Origin: Nocardia wallacei
GTDB lineage: Bacteria > Actinomycetota > Actinomycetes > Mycobacteriales > Mycobacteriaceae
Length of the DNA: 64,000 nucleotides
Direction of reading: 5' to 3'
Assembly: GCF_014466955.1 (NCBI RefSeq)
Contig: NZ_AP023396.1
Span: forward strand, 4,278,001 to 4,342,000
Part shown: positions 6,948-15,817 of the stretch, piece after piece
How positions within the stretch are numbered: the first letter of the stretch is position 1
How the letters are laid out: each line of letters starts with the position of its first letter
Notes under the pieces: generated by a model
What the model was told of the DNA's origin: nothing
What the model saw: only the letters and a program-made list of their open reading frames with translations
The model's database searches: none
Program-made: the position numbers and the translations under genes

Positions 6948-9337
6948 CAATCGACGCGACCACCGATCACCCGGCTCGGGCGGCCGAATCGTCCCGCGCA
7001 CCGCGGCGCAGGCCGATCGAGCGGCACATCGGCGACGCGGTGCGGGTGGTCCTGGGCATCGCCGCCGTCCTCGTCTCCGCGCTGGTCGCGCACTACACGA
7101 AAGTGCCGCGGCTGGAAGCCGACCTGTTCCACCTCATCAACGATCTGCCGTCGTGGGTTACGCCGGCGTTGTGGCCGGTCATGCAGCTGGGCACCATCGG
7201 GGCCGTCGGCGTGGTGGCAGTGACCGCGCTGCTGTTCGGCCGCGTGCGGCTCGCCCGCGATATCGCCGCCGCCGGAGTCCTCGCCTACGTGCTGGCGCTG
7301 GTGGTCAAACACCTGGTCGGCCGGGCCCGCCCGGACGTCCTGCTGCCGGATCTGGTGCTGCGCAGCCACCAAGGCGGGCTCGGGTTCGTGTCCGGACACG
7401 CCGCGGTGGCGGCGGCGCTGGCCGCGGCCACCGCGCCCTGGCTGCCTCGGGCCTGGCGTCGCGTCGCGTGGGCCGCGGCCGCCACCGTCGCTCTGGCGCG
7501 CGTATTCATGGGCGCGCACCTGATACTCGACGTCTTCGGCGGCGCGGCCCTCGGCTGGACGATCGCCGCCGGACTGCATCTGCTGTGGGGCGCACCGGTG
7601 CACCGTGCCGAACCGCCGGACGTCCGGCGCGCGCTGACGGCGGCCGGTTTCCAGCCACTCGAGGTCGCGCCCGTGCGTGAAGACGCCCGCGGTTCCCGGC
7701 CCTTCACCGTCACCACCGACACCGGCCGCGATCTGTTCGTGAAGGTCATCGGCTACCACGAACGCAACTCCGACCTGCTGTTCAAACTCTTCCGGCACCT
7801 GATGTTCCGTGAACTGGAAGACGAGTCACCGTTCGCCACACCGAAACAGCAAGCCGAACACGAGGCATTCCTCGCCTTGCTCGCCCGCCGCGCGGGGGTC
7901 CGCACCCCGGAGATCATGGGTGTCGGAACCACCGCTCACGGCGATGCCTGGTTCGCCGAGAAACGCATCGCCGCAACCACTCTCGCGCACCCGGCCGAAT
8001 CCGTTTCCGATGACACGCTCCGCGATGTCTGGCGTCAGCTCGCGCTGCTGCGCGCCGCGCGTATCGCCCACCGTGACCTGCGACTGGCCAATGTTCTCGT
8101 CGATGGCGAGGGACGACCCTGGATCGTCGACTTCGGTTTCGGGGAAGCCAGCGCGTCGCAGCACCGGCTCGACGGCGACGTGGCCGAATTACTGGTCTCG
8201 ATGAGTCTCGCGGTCGGCGCGCCACGAGCGGTGCGCACGGCTCTCGAAGTGCTCGGCCGCGACGCGGTGCTCGGCGCCGCACCGCAACTGCAACCGCTGG
8301 CGCTGGCATCGGCGACACGTAGCGGTGTCCGCCGCCACCGCGGCCTGCTCGAGGAGTTGCGGTCGGCTGTCGCCGCGGCGACCGACACCGATGCCGTGCG
8401 CCCGGAGGTGATGGTGCGCGTGCGCTGGCAAACTCTGGCCTGGATCGCCGCCACCGTGTTCGCCACCTACGTCCTGCTGCCGCAGATCGGCCGGCTCGGC
8501 GCCACCATCGCCGTCCTGGACGACGCGCGCTGGTACTGGCTGACCGGAACCTTCGCGATGGCCGCGGCCACCTACCTCACCGCGACGCTGGCGCTGATGG
8601 GCGCCTGTCCGCGGCCGTTGGCCTTCGGGCGCACGGTCAACGCGCAGCTGGCGTCGTCGTTCGCGAACCGGCTCGCGCCGTTCGGTCTCGGGTCCACCGC
8701 CGTCAACGAGCGATATCTGGAGCGGTCCGGAGTGCCGCGCCCCGGCGCGGTCGCCGCCATCGCTCTCATCGTGAGCTCCGGATTCCTGCTCCATTTCGTC
8801 GAATTGGTCGGGGCGGGACTGTGGCTGGGCCGCACTCGTCTCCTGCTCACCTCGGCGCTGCCCAGTGGCTGGGGGTTGCTCATCGGTTTCGTCACCGTCA
8901 TGACCGTGCTCGGAGCCGGCGTCTGGATATTCCTGAAACGGCCCGAGTGGTTCGACCATGTGCGCGGTACCGCGGCGGCGATCACCGACCTCGCGCGCAC
9001 ACCACGCCGGGCCGCCCTGTTGTTCGGCGGGCAATTGGGCACCAATATCTGCTACATCGCGGCACTCGGCTTCGCGGTGCACGCCTTCGGTGGCGCGCCG
9101 TCGCCCGCGCTGGTGGCCGCCGTCTTCCTCGGCGGGGCGGCCCTCGGCGCCGCCAGCCCCACCCCCGCCGGACTCGGCGTGGTCGAAGCCTCCCTGGTCG
9201 CCGGGCTCACCGTCGGCGGCGTCCCCAGCGCCGCCGCGATCGCCGGCGTGCTGTCCTACCGCCTGGCCACCTTCTGGCTGCCTGCCGCCATCGGATTCTT
9301 CTCGTTCCGGTCGCTGCAGCGTCGCCGAATCCTCTGA
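6944..9337 (+). CDS. Three-part fusion: PAP2 phosphatase, lipopolysaccharide-kinase-like domain, LPG-synthase/flippase membrane domain
   Basis: 797 residues. Residues about 25-220 are a second PAP2 domain (KHLVGRARPD, FVSGHAAV, ARVFMGAHLILDVFGG). Residues about 225-470 look like a RIO/LPS-type kinase: the catalytic loop AHRDLRLANVLVD has its Asp at 378, followed by WIVDFGFGEAS in the DFG position. Residues about 480-797 are a lysylphosphatidylglycerol-synthase-like transmembrane domain (UPF0104/AglD type) with the signatures NRLAPFGLGSTAVNERYLER and SPTPAGLGVVEASL. Together they suggest phosphorylation/dephosphorylation and movement of a lipid-linked substrate. It is translationally coupled to the single-domain PAP2 gene. 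Substrate unknown. Confidence 0.82.
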   Translation: MTIDATTDHPARAAESSRAPRRRPIERHIGDAVRVVLGIAAVLVSALVAHYTKVPRLEADLFHLINDLPSWVTPALWPVMQLGTIGAVGVVAVTALLFGRVRLARDIAAAGVLAYVLALVVKHLVGRARPDVLLPDLVLRSHQGGLGFVSGHAAVAAALAAATAPWLPRAWRRVAWAAAATVALARVFMGAHLILDVFGGAALGWTIAAGLHLLWGAPVHRAEPPDVRRALTAAGFQPLEVAPVREDARGSRPFTVTTDTGRDLFVKVIGYHERNSDLLFKLFRHLMFRELEDESPFATPKQQAEHEAFLALLARRAGVRTPEIMGVGTTAHGDAWFAEKRIAATTLAHPAESVSDDTLRDVWRQLALLRAARIAHRDLRLANVLVDGEGRPWIVDFGFGEASASQHRLDGDVAELLVSMSLAVGAPRAVRTALEVLGRDAVLGAAPQLQPLALASATRSGVRRHRGLLEELRSAVAAATDTDAVRPEVMVRVRWQTLAWIAATVFATYVLLPQIGRLGATIAVLDDARWYWLTGTFAMAAATYLTATLALMGACPRPLAFGRTVNAQLASSFANRLAPFGLGSTAVNERYLERSGVPRPGAVAAIALIVSSGFLLHFVELVGAGLWLGRTRLLLTSALPSGWGLLIGFVTVMTVLGAGVWIFLKRPEWFDHVRGTAAAITDLARTPRRAALLFGGQLGTNICYIAALGFAVHAFGGAPSPALVAAVFLGGAALGAASPTPAGLGVVEASLVAGLTVGGVPSAAAIAGVLSYRLATFWLPAAIGFFSFRSLQRRRIL

Positions 9338-9422
9338 CGCGCGGCCCTGCGTGGCGCGCGGCGGACCGTATGGGAGCACATGCTCGGCGCATCAGGTGGC
9401 GGCCGGCTCGTCGGAGTCGTCA

Positions 9423-9436
9423 CGGACGAAAGTCCC
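9423..9436 (+). promoter_or_regulatory. DosR-like box before the small membrane protein gene
   Basis: CGGACGAAAGTCCC, 10 of 14 matches with a complete right half-site. It lies 61 bp upstream of the next start codon. Confidence 0.5.
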
Positions 9437-9497
9437 AGTGCGGCTGGGCATATCGCATCTACCGGATTTCCGGGCGCGGTGCGATTCTGGATGCGTG

Positions 9498-9920
9498 ATG
9501 GCTACTCGGAGCACGCGCCACATCGGCGATCGGCACTCGGTACTGGCGCTGGTGTCGGGACTCGTCGCGATCTGGGCGCTGGCCGGGGCCGCCGGGCTGG
9601 CCACGGGAATCGTCGAACTCGGCACGGCGGTCGAGGAGCGCATTCCCCTCGACAGCCCGGTGCTGGCCGCGGTCGCACTGGCGGTGGTGGTCGGTGTACC
9701 TCAGGCGTTGACCGCCGGGCTCGCCGTTCGCGCCGATCCCCGAGCACCGGCGGTGGCGATGATCGCCGGTGGGCTGCTCATCGGATGGATTGTCCTGCAG
9801 GCGTACACCATCGAGGTGTTCAGCTGGCTGCAACCGGTGTGCGTGGCAGCGGGACTGGTCGTGCTGTCTCTGGGCATGGCACTCCCTCCCGACCCCCGGC
9901 GCCGGCTGATGCCACGTTGA
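9498..9920 (+). CDS. Small four-helix membrane protein (paralogue of 13239-13649)
   Basis: 140 residues with about four hydrophobic segments (roughly residues 15-38, 52-73, 84-105 and 112-128) and a charged C-terminal end. I do not recognise a named family. The protein at 13239-13649 shares its length, segment pattern and sequence: both have a conserved GxxxALTA run in the second helix, GxxxxGWxxxQ in the third and a WLQPV motif before the last helix. A GTG three bases upstream is an alternative start. A DosR-like box precedes it, so it is likely a hypoxia-induced membrane protein of unknown role. Confidence 0.7.
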   Translation: MATRSTRHIGDRHSVLALVSGLVAIWALAGAAGLATGIVELGTAVEERIPLDSPVLAAVALAVVVGVPQALTAGLAVRADPRAPAVAMIAGGLLIGWIVLQAYTIEVFSWLQPVCVAAGLVVLSLGMALPPDPRRRLMPR

Positions 9921-10052
9921 CCGATCACCCTTACCGCTGTTGTCCGGCAGCATCTTTCGCGAGCGCGCACGACGATGATCGGGCAGCCGACCGCCTGCGG
10001 CAACGCCGCGCCGGTGGGTCCGCGGCTCGGCGGTCACCCTCGGCGCTCATGG

Positions 10053-10685
10053 TTACTGCTTGTCCTGTTCGATGGGGCGGGAAATCGTGCGCCATTCCCG
10101 TGCCCACTGGGCTCGGTGGCACCGGTCGACCAGCCATGTGGTCAGCCAGACCATCACCGCGATGCACGTGCCGATCTCGACCAGGAAGCCCAGCGCGAGC
10201 CCGATACCCCGCCAGGCCGCCGTACCGACCGGCACCGGTGGATTCGTGGGACGTCCGTCGCGTCCCACCCAGAGTGTTACGTGATCGCCCGGGCGGGCCG
10301 TCGGATCGACGTCGGTCGACGCCTGGCCCGTCTCACCACCCTCACTCCACCGCACCACAGTCTCGTACCGATTGTCGCCGGTGTCGTTCACGATCGCCGA
10401 CACGCGCACCGGCTCGTCGGTAATTGTCGCTGTCACTTGTGTTTTCGCCGCATTGTCGGCACGGATCTCGGCTTGCGCGTCGGTGTAGCCGGCAGTGCCG
10501 ATCGCGCCGCATACCGGAACGGCGCCGAGGGCCACGACGATCGCCATGACACGGACGCCACTCTCGAACCGGTCCGACACCCGAAGCAGCGGGTTGCGGG
10601 ACCAGGGGGCGGTCCGCCACCACCGCGAGGCCGGCCACGGATACGCGGCGTTCGCTCGCACCGCGTCCGGTTCCTCGGCTCTCAT
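10053..10685 (-). CDS. Rv1733c-family transmembrane protein
   Basis: 210 residues, the same size as M. tuberculosis Rv1733c, a DosR-regulon antigen. The N-terminus (residues 1-45) contains NPLLRxSDRFES, typical of the family. Two membrane helices (about 46-68 and 160-187) flank an extracytoplasmic loop with a conserved beta-rich stretch (WSEGGETGQASTDVDPTARPGD) ending in VTLWVGRDGR. Function unknown. Its ATG overlaps the stop of the upstream nitroreductase gene (ATGA), making it the last gene of an SDR-nitroreductase-Rv1733c operon. Confidence 0.86.
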   Translation of the reverse strand: MRAEEPDAVRANAAYPWPASRWWRTAPWSRNPLLRVSDRFESGVRVMAIVVALGAVPVCGAIGTAGYTDAQAEIRADNAAKTQVTATITDEPVRVSAIVNDTGDNRYETVVRWSEGGETGQASTDVDPTARPGDHVTLWVGRDGRPTNPPVPVGTAAWRGIGLALGFLVEIGTCIAVMVWLTTWLVDRCHRAQWAREWRTISRPIEQDKQ

Positions 10686-11650
10686 AGCGGGCGCACGATC
10701 TCGTCGATCGGCCGCCGCGGTGTCCGCGGTACCGGGTCGGCACTCGTCGCGGCGAAGCCGAACCGGATGATCAGCTGCGGAAAGCCGCTGTCGCCGAGGA
10801 CCTCCGTACGGATGTAGTCCCGCGCGCCGCGGACCTCGAGCGGCTCGGTCAGCGGGCAGGTGGCCAGCCCGAGCGAGGTCGCGGTCAGCAGCACCGCGCC
10901 GGCCGCCTCACCGGCCCGCAGGCAGGAGATCCGGTCATCGCTGGTGGTGCTCAGCAGCAGGAGCCGAGCGTCGGCGTCGACATCGCTGATGACCGCCTGC
11001 CGCAGACCCGGGTTCGCGAACGGCCGCACGGTGGGGTCCGTCGCGACGACCGCGCTGCGTGCGGGCACGCCCTCCGGCGTGGCATGGCGTCCGCTCCAGC
11101 GAGACAGTTCTGTGCCGTAGGAGAAGTCACCGGCATGATGCGAGGCCGCCTGCTCGAAGGCGTCCAGAAGTCGCGCTCGGACAGAGCCGCTGTCGATATC
11201 GCGGACCAGGACACCGTTGGCGACACCCGCGTCGACGAGGGCGGAGACGAACGCGGCGGGGACCTCCCAGGAGGTGTAGCGGCGCCGGTCGGTACGTCGC
11301 CGGGCGATGCCGCGCGCCATCCGTACCGCCTCGGGAGTCGATACGCCGGAACGGAATTCCACCGCTGCCAAGTGGTTCGGGTCCGCCGGATTCGGCAGCC
11401 GGTGTACGAGTGTCTCCCAGCCGAAGACCTGCGCCGCGACACGGAAATGTTGCAGTGCCGCACCACAACTCATGATCAGATCTCGTTGATCGGGGTCCGT
11501 GTGCGGCAGGTGGCGGGCGGTGTCGGCGTACAGGTGCACGGTATCGGCGCCGAGGCGCCACAGCCATGGCTGGGTGTTGTGCACCGACGGGGCGCGCACC
11601 GCCAGTCCCAGAGCAGCACGAATCGTATCGTGATCAGGATGGTTCGTCAT
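10682..11650 (-). CDS. Acg-family NAD(P)H nitroreductase
   Basis: 322 residues of the Acg subfamily of nitroreductases (M. tuberculosis Rv2032, Rv3127 and Rv3131 are DosR-regulated members). Diagnostic stretches are RAPSVHNTQPWLWRL near the N-terminus, DQRDLIMSCGAALQH, RRTDRRRYTS in the middle and LATCPLTEPLEV near the C-terminus. The Acg subfamily has a covering lid and is thought to bind FMN tightly without classical nitroreductase activity, so the substrate is uncertain. It lies 13 bp downstream of the SDR gene and overlaps the Rv1733c-like gene by 4 bp. Two paralogues occur in this window (21362 and 26368). Confidence 0.88.
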   Translation of the reverse strand: MTNHPDHDTIRAALGLAVRAPSVHNTQPWLWRLGADTVHLYADTARHLPHTDPDQRDLIMSCGAALQHFRVAAQVFGWETLVHRLPNPADPNHLAAVEFRSGVSTPEAVRMARGIARRRTDRRRYTSWEVPAAFVSALVDAGVANGVLVRDIDSGSVRARLLDAFEQAASHHAGDFSYGTELSRWSGRHATPEGVPARSAVVATDPTVRPFANPGLRQAVISDVDADARLLLLSTTSDDRISCLRAGEAAGAVLLTATSLGLATCPLTEPLEVRGARDYIRTEVLGDSGFPQLIIRFGFAATSADPVPRTPRRPIDEIVRPL

Positions 11651-11663
11651 CTCTTGCGACCCT

Positions 11664-12413
11664 TCACTGTTCGACGGGCAGGGCCAGGACCTGGCCGGTC
11701 GTCGCCCCGCCGTCGCAGACGAACTCCACCCCCGTGGAGAACGTCGCCTCGGTGACGATGAACCGCACCATCGCCGCCACCTCTTCCGGTTCCCCGAACC
11801 GCGGCAAAGGCTGTGCGGCGGCGATGGATTCGTCCATCTGCGCGGTCATCGGCGTGTGGATCGGGCCCGGATGCACCGAGCACACCCGCACGTCGGCGGG
11901 GCCGAGTTCCAGAGCCGCCGTCTTGGTCAGGCCGCGAAGCCCCCATTTACTGGCCACGTAGGCGCCGATGCCCGAATAGCCCATCAGTCCGGCGGTCGAC
12001 GAGATGTTCACGATCACGCCGTTACCCGCGGCCCGCAGCGCCGGTCCGGCCAGATGCATGCCCAGCCACGCTCCGTACAGATTGACGTCGAGGACGTGCC
12101 GGAACATCTGCGGCGATTCGCTGTCCACCGCGCCGAAGTCCAGAATGCCCGCGTTGTTGATCAGAACGCCCAGGGGACCGAACAGTGCTTCGGCATCGGC
12201 GATCACGGTGCGCCAGTCGTTCTCGTCCGTGACGTCCAAGTGCCGGAAAGCGACATGTGGCCCCAGCGACGCGGCCAGTTCCGTTCCTTCGCCGTCGAGC
12301 AGATCGGCGATCACCACACCGAATTGCTCTTTCGCCAACGCAGCCGCCACGGCTGCTCCGATGCCACGCGCACCGCCGGTGACGATCGCGCTTCTGCCGG
12401 TGAATTCGTTCAC
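11664..12413 (-). CDS. Short-chain dehydrogenase/reductase (SDR)
   Basis: 249 residues with a classical SDR layout: the nucleotide-binding TGGARGIG at 12-19, NNAG near residue 89, the catalytic Ser region NISSTAG and the active site YVASK near residue 150. The acidic residue at the end of the second strand (IADLLD) favours NAD(H). It resembles 3-alpha-hydroxysteroid or glucose dehydrogenase-type SDRs; the substrate cannot be named. GTG start with AAGGGA upstream. First gene of a three-gene operon with the nitroreductase and the Rv1733c-like protein. Confidence 0.85.
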   Translation of the reverse strand: MNEFTGRSAIVTGGARGIGAAVAAALAKEQFGVVIADLLDGEGTELAASLGPHVAFRHLDVTDENDWRTVIADAEALFGPLGVLINNAGILDFGAVDSESPQMFRHVLDVNLYGAWLGMHLAGPALRAAGNGVIVNISSTAGLMGYSGIGAYVASKWGLRGLTKTAALELGPADVRVCSVHPGPIHTPMTAQMDESIAAAQPLPRFGEPEEVAAMVRFIVTEATFSTGVEFVCDGGATTGQVLALPVEQ

Positions 12414-12483
12414 GGTTCCGTATCCCTTCGGTTCGATGTCTGCGCTCGAAATTCAGCATCGCCCGCCGCCACACCGGCCGGGA

Positions 12484-12497
12484 CAGTCGAAAGTCAC
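12484..12497 (-). promoter_or_regulatory. Weak DosR-like box before the SDR operon
   Basis: GTGACTTTCGACTG on the minus strand, 9 of 14 matches, 71 bp from the SDR start. Confidence 0.3.
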
Positions 12498-12578
12498 CTC
12501 CGGTCAGGCCGTCGGACAGGTCCTGCGAGTCCGCCGACGACAGAAGTGGCCAGCGCCGGGCAAAGGTCGCTTCGAACC

Positions 12579-12592
12579 GCGACGAAAGCCCC
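12579..12592 (+). promoter_or_regulatory. Weak DosR-like box before the flavodoxin gene
   Basis: GCGACGAAAGCCCC, 9 of 14 matches, 36 bp before the flavodoxin ATG. Confidence 0.3.
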
Positions 12593-12627
12593 TGCCGGGC
12601 GGACCGCGCGCCGCAGAGAGTGGACCT

Positions 12628-13212
12628 ATGACTTCCGACCGTTCCGACCGCACCGAACACACGGTGCTGGTCACCTACGCCAGTGCCCGCGGGTCCACCG
12701 CCGAGATCGCCGAGTTCATCGCGAACCGGATGCGGGATCAGGGCTTACACGTCCGTGTCGCTTCGGTCTCCGAGGATCTCGACCCCGAACTGTTCGAGGC
12801 GGTGGTGCTGGGCAGCGCCATCCACAACGGAGCGTTCTTGCCCGAGTTCGTCGAGTACACCGAACGGCACGGCGTCGCCCTGCGACTGCGCCCGGCGTGG
12901 TTGTTCAGCGTCGGCATGGGCCCGGCCCTGCGCGGACCGCTCGGCACCCCGCTGCGGCACGCCACCCCGCCGGCGATCGCGGCCGTCCGAAAAGACATGT
13001 GCGCGCTCGGTTTCCGATCGTTCGCGGGAGTATTCCAGCGACCCGACGAATTCCGGATACGACTGATCATGTGGCTGCTGGGCTGCCGCGTGGGCGATCA
13101 ACGAGATTGGACGGCCATCGGCACATGGACCGACAGCATCGTCAGCTGGATCGACAAGCGACTGCCGGACACACGATTCCCCGCCGTCACCGAACCCGAC
13201 CACCGACGTTGA
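12628..13212 (+). CDS. Flavodoxin-domain protein (HemG-like)
   Basis: 194 residues with an N-terminal FMN-binding loop, TYASARGSTAEIAEFI, and the later flavodoxin stretches VVLGSAIHNGAFLPEF and PAWLFSVGMGP. The fold resembles menaquinone-dependent protoporphyrinogen oxidase HemG and related long-chain flavodoxins, which carry electrons between redox partners. The C-terminal part contains RDWTAIGTWTDSI, conserved in the paralogue at 37491-38045. Function in heme synthesis is not established. It lies 26 bp before the small membrane protein gene on the same strand. Confidence 0.82.
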   Translation: MTSDRSDRTEHTVLVTYASARGSTAEIAEFIANRMRDQGLHVRVASVSEDLDPELFEAVVLGSAIHNGAFLPEFVEYTERHGVALRLRPAWLFSVGMGPALRGPLGTPLRHATPPAIAAVRKDMCALGFRSFAGVFQRPDEFRIRLIMWLLGCRVGDQRDWTAIGTWTDSIVSWIDKRLPDTRFPAVTEPDHRR

Positions 13213-13238
13213 CCGCCGGTGCGCCATCGGGAGCACAC

Positions 13239-13649
13239 ATGACGACATTCGCCGATGCGCGCCGCGCGCGGGCGGCGCGCGCGGCGCTGGCCGGCGTGGC
13301 CGGCTTCACCGCGTTCTGGGCCGCAGCCGGGGCGGTCGGCCTCATCGGCGGAGGCGCCGACCCGGGTGCCACCGTCACCGCACGACTACCGTGGCACAGC
13401 ACCGCTGTGGCAGGAGTACTGCTGGCCTTGGTGATCGGTGCGCCCATGGCCCTCACCGCGGCGGCCGTGGTGCGCCGGGATCACCGTTCCGACACCGTCG
13501 CGATGCTCAGCGGGGCAGTGCTGGTCGGCTGGGTGACGGTGCAGCCGGCGATCATCGGCCAGTTCCATTGGTTGCAGCCGGTGTTCGGCTTGCTCGGCCT
13601 CACCGTGGCAGCTCTCGGCCTGTATCTGCGCGGCTATCGAGGACGGTGA
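13239..13649 (+). CDS. Small four-helix membrane protein (paralogue of 9498-9920)
   Basis: 136 residues with four predicted membrane helices and an arginine-rich start (ADARRARAARA). It shares with the 9498 protein the LALVIGAPMALTAAAV-type second helix, GAVLVGWVTVQ in the third and HWLQPVFG before the fourth. No named family recognised. Likely co-transcribed with the flavodoxin gene 26 bp upstream. The recurrence of the pair of paralogues near dormancy genes suggests a shared membrane function under hypoxia, but this is inference. Confidence 0.68.
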   Translation: MTTFADARRARAARAALAGVAGFTAFWAAAGAVGLIGGGADPGATVTARLPWHSTAVAGVLLALVIGAPMALTAAAVVRRDHRSDTVAMLSGAVLVGWVTVQPAIIGQFHWLQPVFGLLGLTVAALGLYLRGYRGR

Positions 13650-13733
13650 CACCGGGGTGCTCTGGGACGCGGTGCCGTCCGCCCCGCGAGCGAGAGACCT
13701 CCGATAGGGCCCATCGGCTCGTATCCGGGCCGA

Positions 13734-13747
13734 GGGCCTTTCGTCCC
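13734..13747 (+). promoter_or_regulatory. Strong DosR-like box upstream of the first USP gene
   Basis: GGGCCTTTCGTCCC, 12 of 14 matches to the DosR core, the best in the window. It lies 105 bp before the USP start. Confidence 0.62.
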
Positions 13748-13852
13748 GGCGAACCGGTGCCGCTCGGCAGCGTCGCGGCGGCACCGGCATCTCCTACCGT
13801 GTGAGCAGGTGCCCGGTTCGATGCCGGGAAACCTTGTCTTCGAGGAGGATTC

Positions 13853-14773
13853 GTGTCACACGAGAACGAAGTGCATCAGCTGGCCTCCGCTGCGGTGGTC
13901 GTCGGCGTCGACGGATCCCGCGGCTCCGAGACCGCGCTACGGTGGGCGGCCCGGTTCGCGTCGCGGCGTGGCCGCGCGCTGCAGATCGTGCACGGCATGA
14001 ACCTGGTGGGAACCGCCGCCCGGTTCGGCGCCTACGCGGTCACGGCGGCACCGGTCATCGACGCGGCCCGCGCGCACGGGCGAGCGGTGGTCGAGGACGC
14101 CGAACGGATCGTGCGCGAGATCGCCCCTGATCTGCCGGTCATGATCGTGCTCGCGGCCGACGCCGCCTCCGGCGTCCTCATCGACCACAGCGCCGACGCC
14201 TACGCCGTCGTCCTCGGCGCCACCGGCTCGGTGGGCACACTGACCCACCTCGGGTCCACCCTGCTGGCCGTGACCGGCCACGCCCAGGGCACGGTGATCG
14301 TGGTCCGTACCGATCCCGCCGATGACACCGTCCACACGACCGGTCCGGTCGTGGTGGGTGTCGACGGCAGTCCGACCAGCGAAGCGGCGATCGCGGCCGC
14401 CTTCGCGGAGGCCGCCGCACGCGGCACCAACCTTGTCGCCGTCCACACCTGGAGCGACTGGGATTTCGGACAGTTCGCCGGACGCGACGATCTGTTCCTG
14501 CCCAACGCCGACTACGAGCAAGCCGAGGAAGCGATCCTCGCCGAGCGGCTCGCCGGATGGCAGGAGAAGTACCCCGAGGTCAGCGTCACTCGCAAGGTCT
14601 ACCTGTTCCGACCCGCGGCACAACTGCAGGAATGGTCCGATGCCGCGCAACTGATCGTTGTCGGCAGCCGCGGACGAGGCGGATTCGCCGGACTGCTGCT
14701 CGGTTCCACCGCGAACTCACTGGTGCAGCACGCCCACTGCCCGGTGATGGTGGTCCATCCCACCGAGAGCTGA
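13853..14773 (+). CDS. Tandem-domain universal stress protein
   Basis: 306 residues made of two USP domains, about 1-148 and 158-306. Each starts with VVGVDGS and the second ends with the ATP-binding GSRGRGGFAGLLLGSTAN motif (Gx2Gx9G[S/T]); the first has a degenerate version (GATGSVGTLTHLGSTLL). It is related to M. tuberculosis Rv2623 and similar DosR-regulated USPs, which bind ATP and influence dormancy. GTG start with an excellent GAGGAGG upstream. The paralogous USP gene at 14889 follows. Confidence 0.9.
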   Translation: MSHENEVHQLASAAVVVGVDGSRGSETALRWAARFASRRGRALQIVHGMNLVGTAARFGAYAVTAAPVIDAARAHGRAVVEDAERIVREIAPDLPVMIVLAADAASGVLIDHSADAYAVVLGATGSVGTLTHLGSTLLAVTGHAQGTVIVVRTDPADDTVHTTGPVVVGVDGSPTSEAAIAAAFAEAAARGTNLVAVHTWSDWDFGQFAGRDDLFLPNADYEQAEEAILAERLAGWQEKYPEVSVTRKVYLFRPAAQLQEWSDAAQLIVVGSRGRGGFAGLLLGSTANSLVQHAHCPVMVVHPTES

Positions 14774-14888
14774 ACAGGCCGCGCGACACACGTCGCATTC
14801 GAACCATCGTTACGGCGCCGCCCGGTTTCCGGCTGACCGGTTCCGGGCATGCCCGCAACGAGTGCGCCGACAGACGGAAGGACTCGCC

Positions 14889-15809
14889 ATGACAGCGGAG
14901 CCGAACACGGACGCACATCATCTGGCCTCGGCGCCGGTGGTGGTCGGTGTAGACGGTTCGGAGGCAGCGGACTCGGCGGTGGACTGGGCCGCCGAACTCG
15001 CTGACCGGCGCGGCCGGGAATTGCGAATCGTCCATGGGGCCGACCTGGACGGAATTCGGTCCGCTGCCGCTCGCTACGGTATCGGGAATACGCCCGCGCT
15101 GGACGCCGTCCGGGCTTCCGCGACCGCGCTGGTACAGCGATCCGAACAGCGAGCCCGCCGAGCCCGGCCGGGACTGCGGATCGCGGCCGAGGTCGCGGAC
15201 TCCGCACCGGCGCGGCTGCTGGTGCACCACAGCATCACTTCGTACCTGGTAGTGCTCGGCGCGTCGGGCACCAACAGCGTCGCCACACACGTGGGCTCCG
15301 TCCTGCTGGCCGTGGCAGCCCATGCACGTGGCACGGTGGCGGTGGTCCGTCCGGACAACCGGCACCAGGTCCGGACGGACGGCCCCGTCGTGGTGGGTGT
15401 CGATGGAAGTCCGGTCAGCGAGGACGCGATCGGCAAGGCGTTCGACGAGGCATCCGAACGCGGCGTTCCGCTGGTGGCGGTACACGTGTGGAGCGACCTG
15501 AGACTCACCCGCTATGCGGGGTTGGGCGACTTCTTCTCTCCGCTCGGCAACGTCCAGGACACCGAGATCGCGTTGCTGGCCGAACGCCTGGCGGGATGGC
15601 AGGCCGCCTATCCCGACGTCACGATCGAGCGCCACGTGTACCTGGCAGATCCGGCCCGCCGCCTGCGCGACTGGTCGGCCACCGCACAGTTGCTGGTGAT
15701 CGGCAGTCGCGGCCGAGGCGGCGTGCTCGGCGGCCTGCTGGGATCGACGTCGAATTCCCTTGTACAGCATTCACGGTGCCCGGTGATGGTGGTCCATCCC
15801 ACCGAGTGA
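14889..15809 (+). CDS. Tandem-domain universal stress protein
   Basis: 306 residues, two USP domains. Domain 1 starts at VVVGVDGSEAADSAVDWAAE and domain 2 at VVVGVDGSPVSEDA; domain 2 carries GSRGRGGVLGGLLGSTSN. The conserved linker region contains LAERLAGWQAAYPDV, present in all USPs of this subfamily here. It lies 115 bp after the previous USP on the same strand, with GGAAGG before its ATG and no DosR-like box of its own, so read-through from the first USP is likely. It arose by tandem duplication. Confidence 0.9.
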   Translation: MTAEPNTDAHHLASAPVVVGVDGSEAADSAVDWAAELADRRGRELRIVHGADLDGIRSAAARYGIGNTPALDAVRASATALVQRSEQRARRARPGLRIAAEVADSAPARLLVHHSITSYLVVLGASGTNSVATHVGSVLLAVAAHARGTVAVVRPDNRHQVRTDGPVVVGVDGSPVSEDAIGKAFDEASERGVPLVAVHVWSDLRLTRYAGLGDFFSPLGNVQDTEIALLAERLAGWQAAYPDVTIERHVYLADPARRLRDWSATAQLLVIGSRGRGGVLGGLLGSTSNSLVQHSRCPVMVVHPTE

Positions 15810-15817
15810 CCGACTGC

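Noticed and set aside
13701..13717. Near-palindrome CCGATAGGGCCCATCGG upstream of a USP gene
   Set aside because: Imperfect and not repeated elsewhere; the DosR-like box just downstream is a better explanation of regulation.
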